Assembly: GCA_032173965.1 (NCBI GenBank)
Contig: CM063283.1
Location: 81,718,743 to 81,782,742 of the forward strand
Direction of reading: 5' to 3'
From: Sitta carolinensis
Lineage: Eukaryota; Chordata; Aves; Passeriformes; Sittidae
Length of the DNA stretch: 64,000 nucleotides
A program made the translations under genes and the position numbers. Positions 26,701 to 37,895 of this stretch are shown piece after piece; within the stretch, counting starts at the first letter, position 1, and every line of letters starts with the position of its first letter. The notes beneath the pieces were generated by a model. It was not told where the DNA came from and searched no databases. It worked only from the letters and a program-made list of their open reading frames with translations.

Positions 26701-29700
26701 GCTGCTACCAGTGCAAAAGACTGTAGAGACTGGCTTTCTCCTTCCTTCTTTAAGCAGATTTAAGAATATTGTTTTGTGCTTATTTCCAGTTAGTTTTGTA
26801 CTGAGGGTACTTCTCAGCAGTCACTAGGCACTGAAGCTGGATACTGTGTCCCCAGAATAACCCAGGATAACAAAGCAAGAGAATTTCCAGGCTGAAGAGT
26901 CTCCCTCCAGCCCCCAAAAATGTGGCATTTGTGAAAAAACGGACCAAGGCTCTACCTAGACACAGTGGCCTAAGATATTGCCTTGCTTTGAGTATTTTTC
27001 TATCCTTGCTCTTCTAGATTCAGGCAATCTTCAGTATAGTCAGTCATTAAAAGGCATGAGAACATTTTGGAATCTCCATCCTCTTTTCTGCAGGATCACC
27101 TACGGAGTGTATAAATAGTTCACTTGACCCATGCCTCCACACCTGAGCAGCTCTTAACTCCAGACCTGCTTTAAATCTTCAGTACTTCTTGGAGCACAAG
27201 TAACCGAAGAGTAAATGAACAAGTACCTTCTGAAACTAAATTGCTAAACTAATTGCTAACACAACTTTTCAGAACTACAGGCAAATTGGCACTTGAGCGA
27301 ATAGAAACTTATTTAGCAAGTTGATGATGGGCAACCATTTGTTCAGTGCAAGGGAGTATAATTAAATGTCCATTTATTGCCCTGTTTTCTTTGCCACTAC
27401 AAAGTCTTCCACAGTTGCAAAGAACCCAAACTCTCCCCAGGCCATCATATCCCATTCTGCTGTATTGGGCTGAGATAATGGTAGCCAGGATAGAAAGCTC
27501 TCACAAGGTGTCCAGCAGCATCTGTTGAGTATTGAGACAGAATCATTTTTAGGGGGACCCCAAACTTTGGAAGAATATGACATGGGACTTCTTTAAAAGT
27601 CATGGCCAGTAGATGTGGGGACTTTATACTAGAAATTCATCTCTAATCAACACGAGAAAGAAAACGAAGTAACAAAATCTTACTAAATGAAACACACACA
27701 TAAAAAGAATCATAATTAAATCCATTGTCATAAAATAAAAATATTGAATTCCAGTCTAGACTTTTAAAAAATATGTAGGATTACTATGTAATCCACTTTT
27801 CATGCAATGCAAGAAAGAAGATGTGTAAAAAAAGTTCTGGTGAACATTCATCACAATTTTAATCTTCAGAAAAAGTTGCATTTGATGCCAAGGGCTGAAG
27901 CAAAGGGAAACAGTTCGGGTTAAAGTTGATTGAGATTTCTTAGTTTAAGATACAAACCAGAGGTAAGATTACCTAAGAGGTAAGGCACAAAGCTAACATT
28001 CCTTTCCAATCTTATGTTCATAAACTTTTACATATATGGGTTCACTTGATAACAGACAAAAGTAGTAAAACACCACAAAACTGGCATGAATCAACATAAT
28101 TCTTCATCAGCCAATAGTAAGTAAAACAGAAGTCTATGATTTTTGAAACCTCATGACACTGAGATGTGTTTCACTAAAAATTTCAAATGTCGCTGGTCTA
28201 TTACTCTGAATTGCACCTTCCAGAAATATAGAACTAATTAAAATATATGACATAGATAAAAACAACACTAATTATAGTTCTTCAACAAGTGAGACACAGA
28301 TGTTTATGCTATTCTTGCATATTTTTATGAAGGCAGCACTGCTGGGTAAACATAGATGCCTGAACTTCTCCAGCCAAAACCCACCCTTGAAAAATGGCCA
28401 AAAGACAAACCCAAACACTATATACTATATATACACACTTACCAGCATGGAACTTTACAAGTGTTCAGAAAGTTTACCTGAAATCAGATTTTTCTGATTT
28501 GAAACATTTTTGTCTTTGTGAAACCCACAACAGTGCAAAGCATAAAAAAAAATAAATCATAATTTTTCTACAAGAAAAGTAAGAAAATGGCAGTTACCCA
28601 TAAAAAATATTTCTGTCATATTTCTATTTTTAACAGGAAGATTTTTGTACTAAAACGATTTTTCTAAGTCTATGTAGGAATATGCAGTGGCAAACATTTT
28701 GTTAAGAAAGGCAAACTCACAGACCTGGAAAAAATCACAGACAAGCTTTTACACACTTTTACAAACTTGAAGTGGACACAGGAATACTGAGGCTTCACAG
28801 AGGCTGCAAACAATTGCTGTGGGTTTAACGCAAATATGTTCATCAAATTGTTGTAGTGAACAGACAGGAGGAAGTGATAAGGTCTTAAATCTTGTCACAC
28901 AGACGGAATTGATGTTAAATACAAACATGAATGAATAAAATAGACTGACTCTTGAAGAAACTCAAAACAGATGATTAGCAATTTCTGAAACGGTTGTAAG
29001 ACAGGCTGAATTCTTTGTATACAAATGAAATTGGAATTTAGTTTGATCAGACCCACCACGTTTTCATAGAGGACAGGGGAAGGGAGATGAGGGGAAGAAA
29101 GAGGGAATGATAGGGAGTTTTAGGATTTTGTTTTGGTTTGCTTTGTGTTGTTTAAAAGAGAGAACTAGATTGTTTCTACCTCTTTGCAAGCCCACCAGTA
29201 TTAAAAATATAACTAGGCAACATGAATCTCTAGTGATAAAATGCTGGAGTTTATGTGTCAACACCAGGGGCCAAAAGAAGGACAGTTTAGGTGATATACT
29301 TCAGGTTTCTGCTGAGCTTTCCATGAGGGTTAAAAGGTTAATCCCAAATCCATACACTTTGTTCGTTATTCCAGGGACTTGGATTTTGCCAACGTACTCT
29401 CTTGGTTTTACAAACACAAAAAATATAAACTTCCAATAGCTGAAATAATTCAGCTATAATCTGGACCTCCAAACAATTTCCTAAATACTAGTTTATCCTC
29501 ATGACTACGCACATAGCCTTGCTCATGCAAACAGCTCAATTGAAAGGAACTCAGTGGGGAAAAAACAAATTAGCAATATCGGGTCTGGAAGAGATATTTT
29601 GCTGGTTCTGTGGCCTTCATTTGAGGGTTCTCTAAAGAGTAATAAATTATCAACTTTATCACTTGGAATAAATATAAATGTATAAAATATCCTGCTTGGA

Positions 29701-32416
29701 ATTTGAAAAGAATGTGAAACACCCATTAAAAATTATCTAGAAATAGGTTATAAAATATAAAATAAGTTTTTCTGAATTTTCTCTTTATATTGATATCTTT
29801 GCATTATAATAGTCAACACCTAATTAGAATTGACACTACACAAACAACCACTGCCAGGAACAATTAAATACAAACTTTTGGTTTTCAACTTGACAAATGC
29901 ATATTATGGCTTCACTTGCAACAAACACTATAAGAGAATTGAGTTTTTCGATATGCATGACATTTTGAGGCTCAGAAATCACTGATGAATCTATCTGGAT
30001 CAGCTAATGGCCAAAGCACTCAGAAAGGCTCTGGATGATCCAGGAGTTACCACCACTCTGTGAGTGACTGACAGCATGTCTCAGACTGGGCAAAAAAAAT
30101 GGCAATTTAAGGATGCCAAGCATCCAAAGGCAAAAAGCATCAGGCATTGACCTGGCTAAAAGTTTGGTTGTAGTGTATTGACTCTTCATTCCCTCCTCCA
30201 CCATGCACTATGTGGGACTGTTTAATCTGCCAGTGGTGCAACCATCATTCAGCAGAAAAAGAAAAGCTCTTCACAGACAACTCTGCTTCCACAAGATTTG
30301 CATGAAAATTTGAGGAGTCCCAAGGTAATCAGAATGACCATTCATATGCTTAGGTAGGCATTGTGTCTAATTTTACCGAGCTTATTTATTTTCTAAATCA
30401 CTTTGGGGCATAGGCTGGTATAAATGCAAGAAATTCATATAATGAAACTAAAATTTTATGCCTAGGAAAAATGCCAAGATTCATAACCATTTCCCCAGCT
30501 CAATTCTACTTTGCCTGATTTTCTGAATTAAGTGGTAGTAATTTTGCACCTAATATGCATTCCTAGTTAACATGCTTGTCTCTCTAAATTCTGTAATTGC
30601 TTATTTAAACAAGGCAACAGGAATATTACATATAATTGGCATGCACAATTACCTATTTGCATCAACAGTCACTGTAATTTCATGTCACACCAATTATGCA
30701 TGAAATTGGAAGTATATTTTGGAAGACATTTGAAACCCAAATGCAAAACAGAGGCACAACATAACTTTCTAAATCAATAATCCTTTTCTTTCACCTTTAA
30801 AAATGTTTTCCTTCCATGGTGCTATTCTGCATTCTTGTGTGTTTACTTCCATTCGTCTATTTATTTTTGTTTTCATTTGTTCACTGTTCTGTAAACAGGT
30901 CTGTAGAAGATTGTTAGTTATTCCCATGAATAATTCCTGCAGTCCTCCTGTATCAGCTAAATGGTGCTTGTGTGCTTCCATGTGTGTTCAACAAAGCCTA
31001 GCATTTTCAACAAGCAAAGGCTGCAGTGTTTTCATCCTGGTATGACTACCTTCTGCAGAGGAAACTTTTCTCTTTCAAAAATATCAAATTTTTTTTTTTT
31101 ATCAGTTGATATTTTTGAGGACTATGTATTTGGCCTTCCCAACTACTGACATTATTATTTCTATCTATTTTAATAAAAAACATTTAAATCTGTTTTTGCC
31201 ATTATAATTTAATTTTTTTCATTTAATAAAATCAGAACTTTGGAGAAATTAACATTTTAACTTTTGAAAGCTTTATAGATTGTTACTGTGACGTAGATAG
31301 AAACATACAGTAACACACACAACAGGTGTTTAGGTAGAGAAGAAGAAAGGAAGAAGATTCCAGTTTATTGTTGACTTTGTATGTATGAGTTTCTGGACAA
31401 TGATCAGAGATTGGACAGAGAAGTTCCCACCTCTCCATCTCCACTGGTCACTTGAGAAGTCCATCAGGTGATATCTTTTACAAAGGAATGCAAACATGAT
31501 TCTTGTTTATCTTACAATTCATGAGAACTGACTCTACTATACTAAAACAAATCAGAAGGCTTATTTTCAAAGACAACAATAGATGGGTATTTAAATGCTT
31601 TAAAATTTAATATGTGCAAGTTTAAATAATGTATTATGTATGAATTTTGTTTGCAAATTGAATATATACAATAAAATTTTAAAAAAAAGACTGAACCCCT
31701 TATTGACAAAATGAGCTAAAGGAAGCTATGCTTCATTTCATTCTGAAATAAAATTCTGGACAAAAACAGAGTGCTAGAGTAATTTAACAAGGTGAAATAC
31801 AGATAACTGTGGCTTTGCTGGTGTTGCCAAAATGGGAGAGCTGGACCTGATTCTGCTTGTTCAATGCCTGTGGCTGCCTGTATCACTTTTCAGCCCAGCT
31901 TTGCATGAAGTCAAATGTTAATTTTTAAAATTTATTTGATTTTCAACTTTTCACTACTTAGGCATTCAAAGACATCTTATTTCCCTGTATTCCCCAGAGT
32001 ATCCACACTTGAGATCTGTGAAGTTGCTACTCATTAATCCAACATCTTAAGTAGTGACAGCAGAGTACCAAATAGATTCTATGGTCTCTTGAGGAGTTTG
32101 TGGAGGACTTTATTCCCACATAGTGCACCCCCATTCTCGCACTCAAAAACGTGTGCTCACATGGCTGTGTCCTCTCACAGAAGAGGCTGAGTTTGCAGCC
32201 CGAGTGCAGAGCTGGAGCTGCCGCCCTCGCAGAGCTGCTCCTGACCCCACCCTGGCTGTGCTCTCAAGGACCACTGGACAGAGACCATGTCAGTGGGCAG
32301 CACTGCCTCCCTGAGAGCTCCCCTGGCACAGTCAGGGCTCTCGTCAGATAGTGCTTCACATCTAGTCAAACCCAAGAAAAAAATACCAGTTTTCAGGTCC
32401 AATCTGTGATGCTTAC
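23741..32416. other. Intergenic DNA, no gene recognised
   Basis: Short overlapping open frames only. The stretch from about 24700 to 25350 has a CCAAT-like 'TAGCCAATAGGATAA' and repeat-like texture and could be an old solo LTR, but I cannot name it. A TATAAATA box occurs at 27110-27117 with no transcript evidence. Confidence 0.5.
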
Positions 32417-32571
32417 CATAAAAAGTCCACCATCTGAAGGCACCTGAGCATAGATAATAACTCCACCTGCTATGAATCTTTCATTTGCTTTGTGTGTAGA
32501 ATTTACAAATGTAAACCAGTACCTTTGGTTGTGTTCATCACAAATTGGAGTGAGCCAGGAAGGCAGATTAA
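32417..32571 (-). other. Orphan exon-like open stretch (minus strand)
   Basis: On the minus strand a GGCAG acceptor (weak pyrimidine tract) and a good ATG|GTAAGC donor bound 155 bases that are open in one frame (phase 1 in, phase 0 out). It encodes about 51 residues including WLTPICDEHNQRYWFTF, an NST glycosylation site, and AGGVIIYAQVPSDGG. The composition looks protein-like, but I do not recognise the family and found no phase-matching partner exon. It could be a pseudogene exon or chance. Confidence 0.25.
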
Positions 32572-35142
32572 CTGCCATATTAGATTTTCGGGCAGCAGCA
32601 GGTATTAATTATGCAATATTCCAAGGGGGGTGCTGAAATCACTTCTGAAATCTGATTTCATTGGATCCAGAAATATGGACTATAAGTATCTGATTCATCC
32701 CAGGGTAAAATAATAAAATACACGAGTATGTTCATATGTCTACATAGCAATAATCTGTCATGGAAAATAGTTACAAATGTATTTATGCATCTATTTATAT
32801 AGAAATTATACATACAGATGTGTGTGGACACACAGACACAAAGACACGCATAATCAAGAACATAAAAGCACTAGGAAAGAACTCATTCTCAGAACTGAGT
32901 TCAGGAAAAAACTCAATATGATCTAAGGATAACCAGTCCCTCAGATGAAAGACAGAAACAGGGAACAGAATGAAGCCTCCATAATCCAGCAGGAAATGGT
33001 CAGTAGGAATACAGCCCAAAACCAGGGCACATAGTTGGCTTGTCCTTCCTCTTCTGTTGTCTGCAAGGCACAAATAACTTTATTATGTGTGTTTGCAAAT
33101 GAAAAATTGGCTTGACCTTGATACAATGTGGAAAGACAAGTGTTAGTTCAGGATGCTTTAAAAGATCTTATTTTTAAAATATAGGGGACAGTATCTTGGG
33201 AACATTATAAGAATTGGTCATTTCATGTTTCTTTTGTGAATATTAGAAAACCTCACTTTTGATATTTTAGTTAATTTATATCAAACCTGGCAAATTTTCA
33301 GTAGTTCTCATTTATTAAAGCCCATTGAGACCCATCAGAATCCAAACTTACTTGCATTTAGCTTGCCAGTTGCTGGAGGCTTTCCCAGATCTTGCTCATG
33401 GTTGGAAGACATGATTTCCCTTGATCCCCCCTGCAATGACAGCTCTCACACCAGCCTGCTGCTATAGAAGAAGCTCTGCTCCTTCCTGGACAGCCTCAAG
33501 CAACGCTTCAGAGAGCTGGGCACTTGCTAAGATGCCTTGACCGCCTGTTTTAAGAATCACAGCAGGCTTTCATGAAACGCACTTGCTGTTAGCCAGATTG
33601 AAACCACCCTTTGTGAAACATGGGTTAGGTTAAAGTAGAAATATGCCTCCTCTGGAGGGCACATTCAAGAAAGTTGATGCTAAAATAATTGGGTGAAGAA
33701 ATGAAGAAAATAAACAGTGCAATCTTCCTAGAGCAAGAACAAAACTTGAAGGCCTTGTTTTTCTTCTCAGATGACATGCTGTAGGTGTTTCCTTGGACTG
33801 AGGGGTCAGAGATCTCTGCTCCCTGCTTGCCGCTCAGTGCAGAGAACAACCTTCAGAGCAAACTCATTCTAGATAAACTTTAACAGCTAATCTGTAGTTC
33901 TTCTTGGGTCTTCCAAAGTTTTAGTACCATTAAAAAGCCCTTCCCACACCTTATTCTCTGGCAAAACCCTGTAAAATTTAAAATTGTTGCAATCTGTAAA
34001 AAATGCTTCTTGAGCAGAGCATTGCACTGTTTGCACAAAAGGATCTGGTTTTATTTCCTTGATTCGATCAGGGGTACAAATCCACCTCTGTGACTGAAGT
34101 TATTTTTTTCCTGAGAGCAACATCAGCATTAGGAGATTCTGTTCCCTGCATATTTCTCCTTCACGGTTCCTTGGTCTTCTGATTCCTGCACTGCCCTGTG
34201 ACTGGTCAAAAATATTTGCTGGTTTTAATATTAATTAAATTAATTCAATACCTGATTTCAAGGTCAAGGGAGCACTGTTCAAAATATCTTTGATTTTATC
34301 ATATTTTGTGCAAGAATTAAACTCAAGACCACTAAAATAAATTTAAACAATGATTGCAATCTGGAATATTTTTAGGACAGTGCCAATAACAGTGGCAGAA
34401 TGTGGGAGTTTTCAGGAGTAGGAAGTTCATGAGAGATTTCATCTATTATGAAAATGAGAATGAACTGTTCAGTGTATCACAGGTCCACAGGGCTCAGTTC
34501 CAAGTACCAGGTATGCAGATCTTTCTGTGATGGAATTTAAGCATGTTAGAGGTGAAAAGTGATGATTCTCAGTCAAAGTCCATGGGGATAAGAATTGTAA
34601 TGATATGAGAAAGCAAATAAAAATTCTCAATAAGAAAATGCCAACAGAGATAAGGTCCAGTTCAAAAATTAAAATCCTATGTTTTCAAAATTCCTTGATC
34701 AGTAGTTTCAAAAGAATGGAATTTTTATTATGCTGTAGTTTTTGGGCAGCTTTTTCTTACCTAACAAAATATATGTCAATGCAATAAATTGTCTGAGGAA
34801 TGAAATGAGTGTGACACCTGTGTCTTTCAAAACAAATACCTGAGACTAGGATTAAAATGCTTTTCATCAATAAGAATCTGCAGTCCCCTCAGCACATCCT
34901 GAGATTGTTGAATACTCAATCTAGTATCATTTCACATTTTTATGTTGTTGTTCACACTGTTATGTGTTTAAAAAACAAACAAAAAAATTTCCAGATCCCA
35001 CAAGCTTCTGCTGCTGAGCACAGACTTTAAGCGTGGAAAGCATTTAGCCTGTTTCAACACACCCTCCACCTGGCAATCTTCTGAAATACCAGCTTATCGG
35101 CAGTGGGTAAAATCTGGTGGTGTTTGGCTTTTTCAAGGCTAG
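32572..35142. other. Intergenic DNA, no gene recognised
   Basis: No repeat or gene recognised; the small frames at 32795-33126 and 33625-33849 lack supporting signals. Confidence 0.5.
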
Positions 35143-35341
35143 TCAGTGCATGTTGAAATCAACATCTCGCTTAAAGACTACAAGCATTGGTTTGCTGGTG
35201 CTGTTGCTGGCACGGCTGTAGTCATACAAGAGGCTGCAGGAATAGCCTGTCTCTTGTCCTTTCCCAATGAATATCCCAAACAGTTGTAAACCATGATATA
35301 GATCTACTTCAATAATCTGACTCACAATGTTAAATTTGGCA
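35143..35341 (-). other. Orphan open stretch ending in a stop (minus strand)
   Basis: On the minus strand, TTCTTCTGCTGTTGAG could act as an acceptor at 35342. From there the frame runs about 65 residues to TGA at 35143. It includes IIEVDLYHGLQLFGIFIG, GYSCSLLYDYSRASNS and VVFKRDVDF, and looks like real protein rather than low-complexity sequence. No family recognised; it does not join in phase to the orphan at 32417-32571. Confidence 0.22.
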
Positions 35342-35346
35342 CTCAA

Positions 35347-36665
35347 CAGCAGAAGAATCTAACAACTGCATTTAGTCATAATATATGAAAGTATCTGCAT
35401 TCATAAGAAACTAAAAAGTAATGTGGAAAAAATAATTCTTAAAGTCCTTATCTTACTTTAGGTATCTCCTATATAACTGCATGTGCAGATTCTTCTCCGG
35501 AAGAGCTCTTAAACTGAATCCTTATCTCCTCCCCCTCACTGTCTGCAGCAGTCTGAGAAGGAGGGGGAGGGAAGCCAGCTGGAAATCCCGGGGTGCATTA
35601 AATGGAGTTTCCTGACGATTTGGGGCTCAGCAGTATGCGCAGGAGCCTTCAACACCTTCAGAGAACATAAGCATGAACTCAGTGCCTGCCTGGTGCCCCA
35701 TCTCTTTGTGCCTTAGAGGTGGTGTACACGTTGCAGGCAAAACCCTTTTGGCTGTCACGTGATTTCCTGGCAGTCCTATCCCTCTCATGTCACTCTTGGG
35801 GACAGTATCTCTTTACAAACACAGAATCAAATCAAGACCAAATCTTATTCTTTCCCTCCCATACCCTTTCAAACCATCTTAGCTTTCACTGGAGTCAGCT
35901 TTCACATGAACTTGCTACATGAGAACTGAATGCCACTATGGACTCCCGGAGATGAAAAGGTGACAGTGATAGTCATGAATCTCTGCAATAGATAGGTCAG
36001 TGGATGGTGTGAGTGACATAAAAGTTGATTTTCAGAAACAATGCTATTTCTCTCATGATTTGAAAGACAGGATTTCCATAGTGGAGCCCCAGTTGGTAAA
36101 TAACTTATTGGAGAGGCTATGATCCAGTTTTGAAACAGTTGGTTAACCATCTGATCCTCTCCACTCATGCTGTGATTTCTAAGAGGTGCTTCACCACTTT
36201 ACCTTGCATGTATTCCAAAGAAATTCAAACCCAGAGAGATTAACTAATGCCCAGACATATTCCTGATGTTGTCTCCTGCCCACCACACTCAGCAAGTGAG
36301 GACTCATGGAGAAATGAGATACACAGGATGAAATAGATTTATGGTGGGAGAAAGAATGATTACTGGTTTTATACTGGCTCCATTACTTGTTCTTTCTTTT
36401 TAGCAATCGAAACACCAGTGACTAGTTCGAAGTTTCTTGTTGTCTTGTTTCACCTTTTAAGTGTGGGAAAGGTACCTAGATAGAAGGATGTACTTCAGTA
36501 AAATATGTTTTCTTCCAGAAATGTATTCAAAAATATTTATATTTAGGTTTTATCTTCTCCCATGTAATCCACCATAGTTTCCTACCTATTCTATTACAGC
36601 TTATATATTCTTTAATAAGTCACACCTTTTCCCCATGTTCACTATCACCTTCTTTACCATTTTAG
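35347..36665. other. Intergenic DNA with a GC-richer patch
   Basis: The segment 35515-35720 is GC-richer and holds a pyrimidine block (CTCCTCCCCCTCA) facing a purine block (GAGAAGGAGGGGGAGGG) about 17 bases away, an imperfect inverted repeat. No gene seen. Confidence 0.5.
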
Positions 36666-36765
36666 GGAACATGAATAAAACCCTTCACCTGCAGTGCAAT
36701 TGTTCCAGGATGACAGGAGCACCACCTTTAACAGGAAAGACCAAGGGCCAAGATGTTTTGAAAAG
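36666..36765 (+). other. Exon-like open stretch 1 (plus strand)
   Basis: Acceptor TTTACCATTTTAG and donor AAAAG|GTATGT bound 100 bases open in one frame (phase 1 in, phase 2 out). It encodes NMNKTLHLQCNCSRM and a basic end. Its phase fits the next stretch at 37291. No family recognised. Confidence 0.2.
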
Positions 36766-37290
36766 GTATGTGCCAAAGGGTTGGAAATCTCAAAAATAGG
36801 TCAAATTACTCCATCATGGCAGATGGAAACAAAAGACTTCTTCAAAGGAGAGTAACTGAAACTCAGAAATTATATTTCGCTTCTAATCTTTCCTAGCATT
36901 ACAGGACTGTAATACTGCAATTATGCATAATTATGTATAATTATGCAATTATGTAATTACATGGTCTTATTTATTATTAAGGTATATTAAGGTATATTAA
37001 ATCTTGAGAATCCTAATCTTACATAGTCTAAAGGAATATGCAACCAAAAGGTCTTCATAAATTTACTTGTCAGCTACTCTCTTCTACAGACTGTTTTATA
37101 GACTGTATGGTAAAATTTACTTTGGCCATTTTGATTTTTAATTGAAGGACCTAATGTGTGATGTTGACATAAATAGATGGGAAAAGAGAAAGCAAAGAGT
37201 AAATGACTTTCAGGTTTCCATTTGATGCAAAATACACCCAAAACTGAGGATGTAGCTCTGAATTTATAATTTAATTTTTTTCTTCCCCAG

Positions 37291-37442
37291 AAAACAAAAG
37301 CACAACTTGAAGAACAAAAATGTATTACTTATTACAAATGTTTTAAGGATATGCATAGAAAGGATAAAATTTAACAATGTAGTAAAATATGGAACATGCA
37401 TCATTAACTGGAATAATGAAAGAATTTTTCTAAATGAAACAG
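37291..37442 (+). other. Exon-like open stretch 2 (plus strand)
   Basis: Acceptor TTTTTTTCTTCCCCAG and donor ACAG|GTAATC bound 152 bases open in one frame (phase 2 in, phase 1 out). It encodes VLLITNVLRICIERI and YGTCIINWNNERIFLNET. Very AT-rich, so a chance opening is quite possible. Its phase-1 exit would match CRLF2 exon 2. Confidence 0.2.
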
Positions 37443-37629
37443 GTAATCCCATCCAATAAACAAATTGTTGTATACTACCTATTTTTTTTCAATTATATTT
37501 CAGTGCTATATAACTTCAACTATTCAGTTAATAGTTTTGAAGAGGTCCTTGATTGTTTCTGATTTTAAAAAAGATGTTTAACTTCAGCTAACAATTTTGT
37601 TTCTTTTTTCATTTTTTTTTTTTTTTTTT

Positions 37630-37895
37630 AAGTTCAGAGTTCACATTGAGAAATATTTCTTTACTGAGAGGGAAGTGAAACACTTAACAGACTCTTCCTA
37701 CAAAGATGTGGTCAATGTCCCAAGCCTTTCAGTAATTAAGAGGCATTTGGACAATGCCCTTTAAACCAGGCTTTAATTTCTGGTGGGCCCTGAAGTGGTC
37801 AGGCAGTTAAACTAGATGATCATTCTAACAAGATAGATCCCTTTCAACTAAAATGTTCTATTCTATTCTGTTCTATTCTATTATGGTCTATTTTT
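37630..37895 (+). mobile_element. CR1 LINE 3' end, ATTCT-type
   Basis: Degraded CR1 3' end with 'CTTTACTGAGAGGG', 'CAGGCAGTTAAACTAGATGATC' cut by mutations, and 'ATCCCTTTCAACT', ending in a TTCTATTCTATTCTGTTCTA run, the terminal microsatellite of one CR1 group. Plus orientation. Confidence 0.8.

Noticed and set aside
27110..27117. TATAAATA box
   Set aside because: Isolated match in AT-rich DNA with no start codon or exon downstream that I can support.
36404..36471. Splice-bounded open stretch with a hydrophobic run (KFLVVLFHLL)
   Set aside because: Its phase-0 exit does not match the phase-1 entry of the next candidate at 36666; too short to stand alone.
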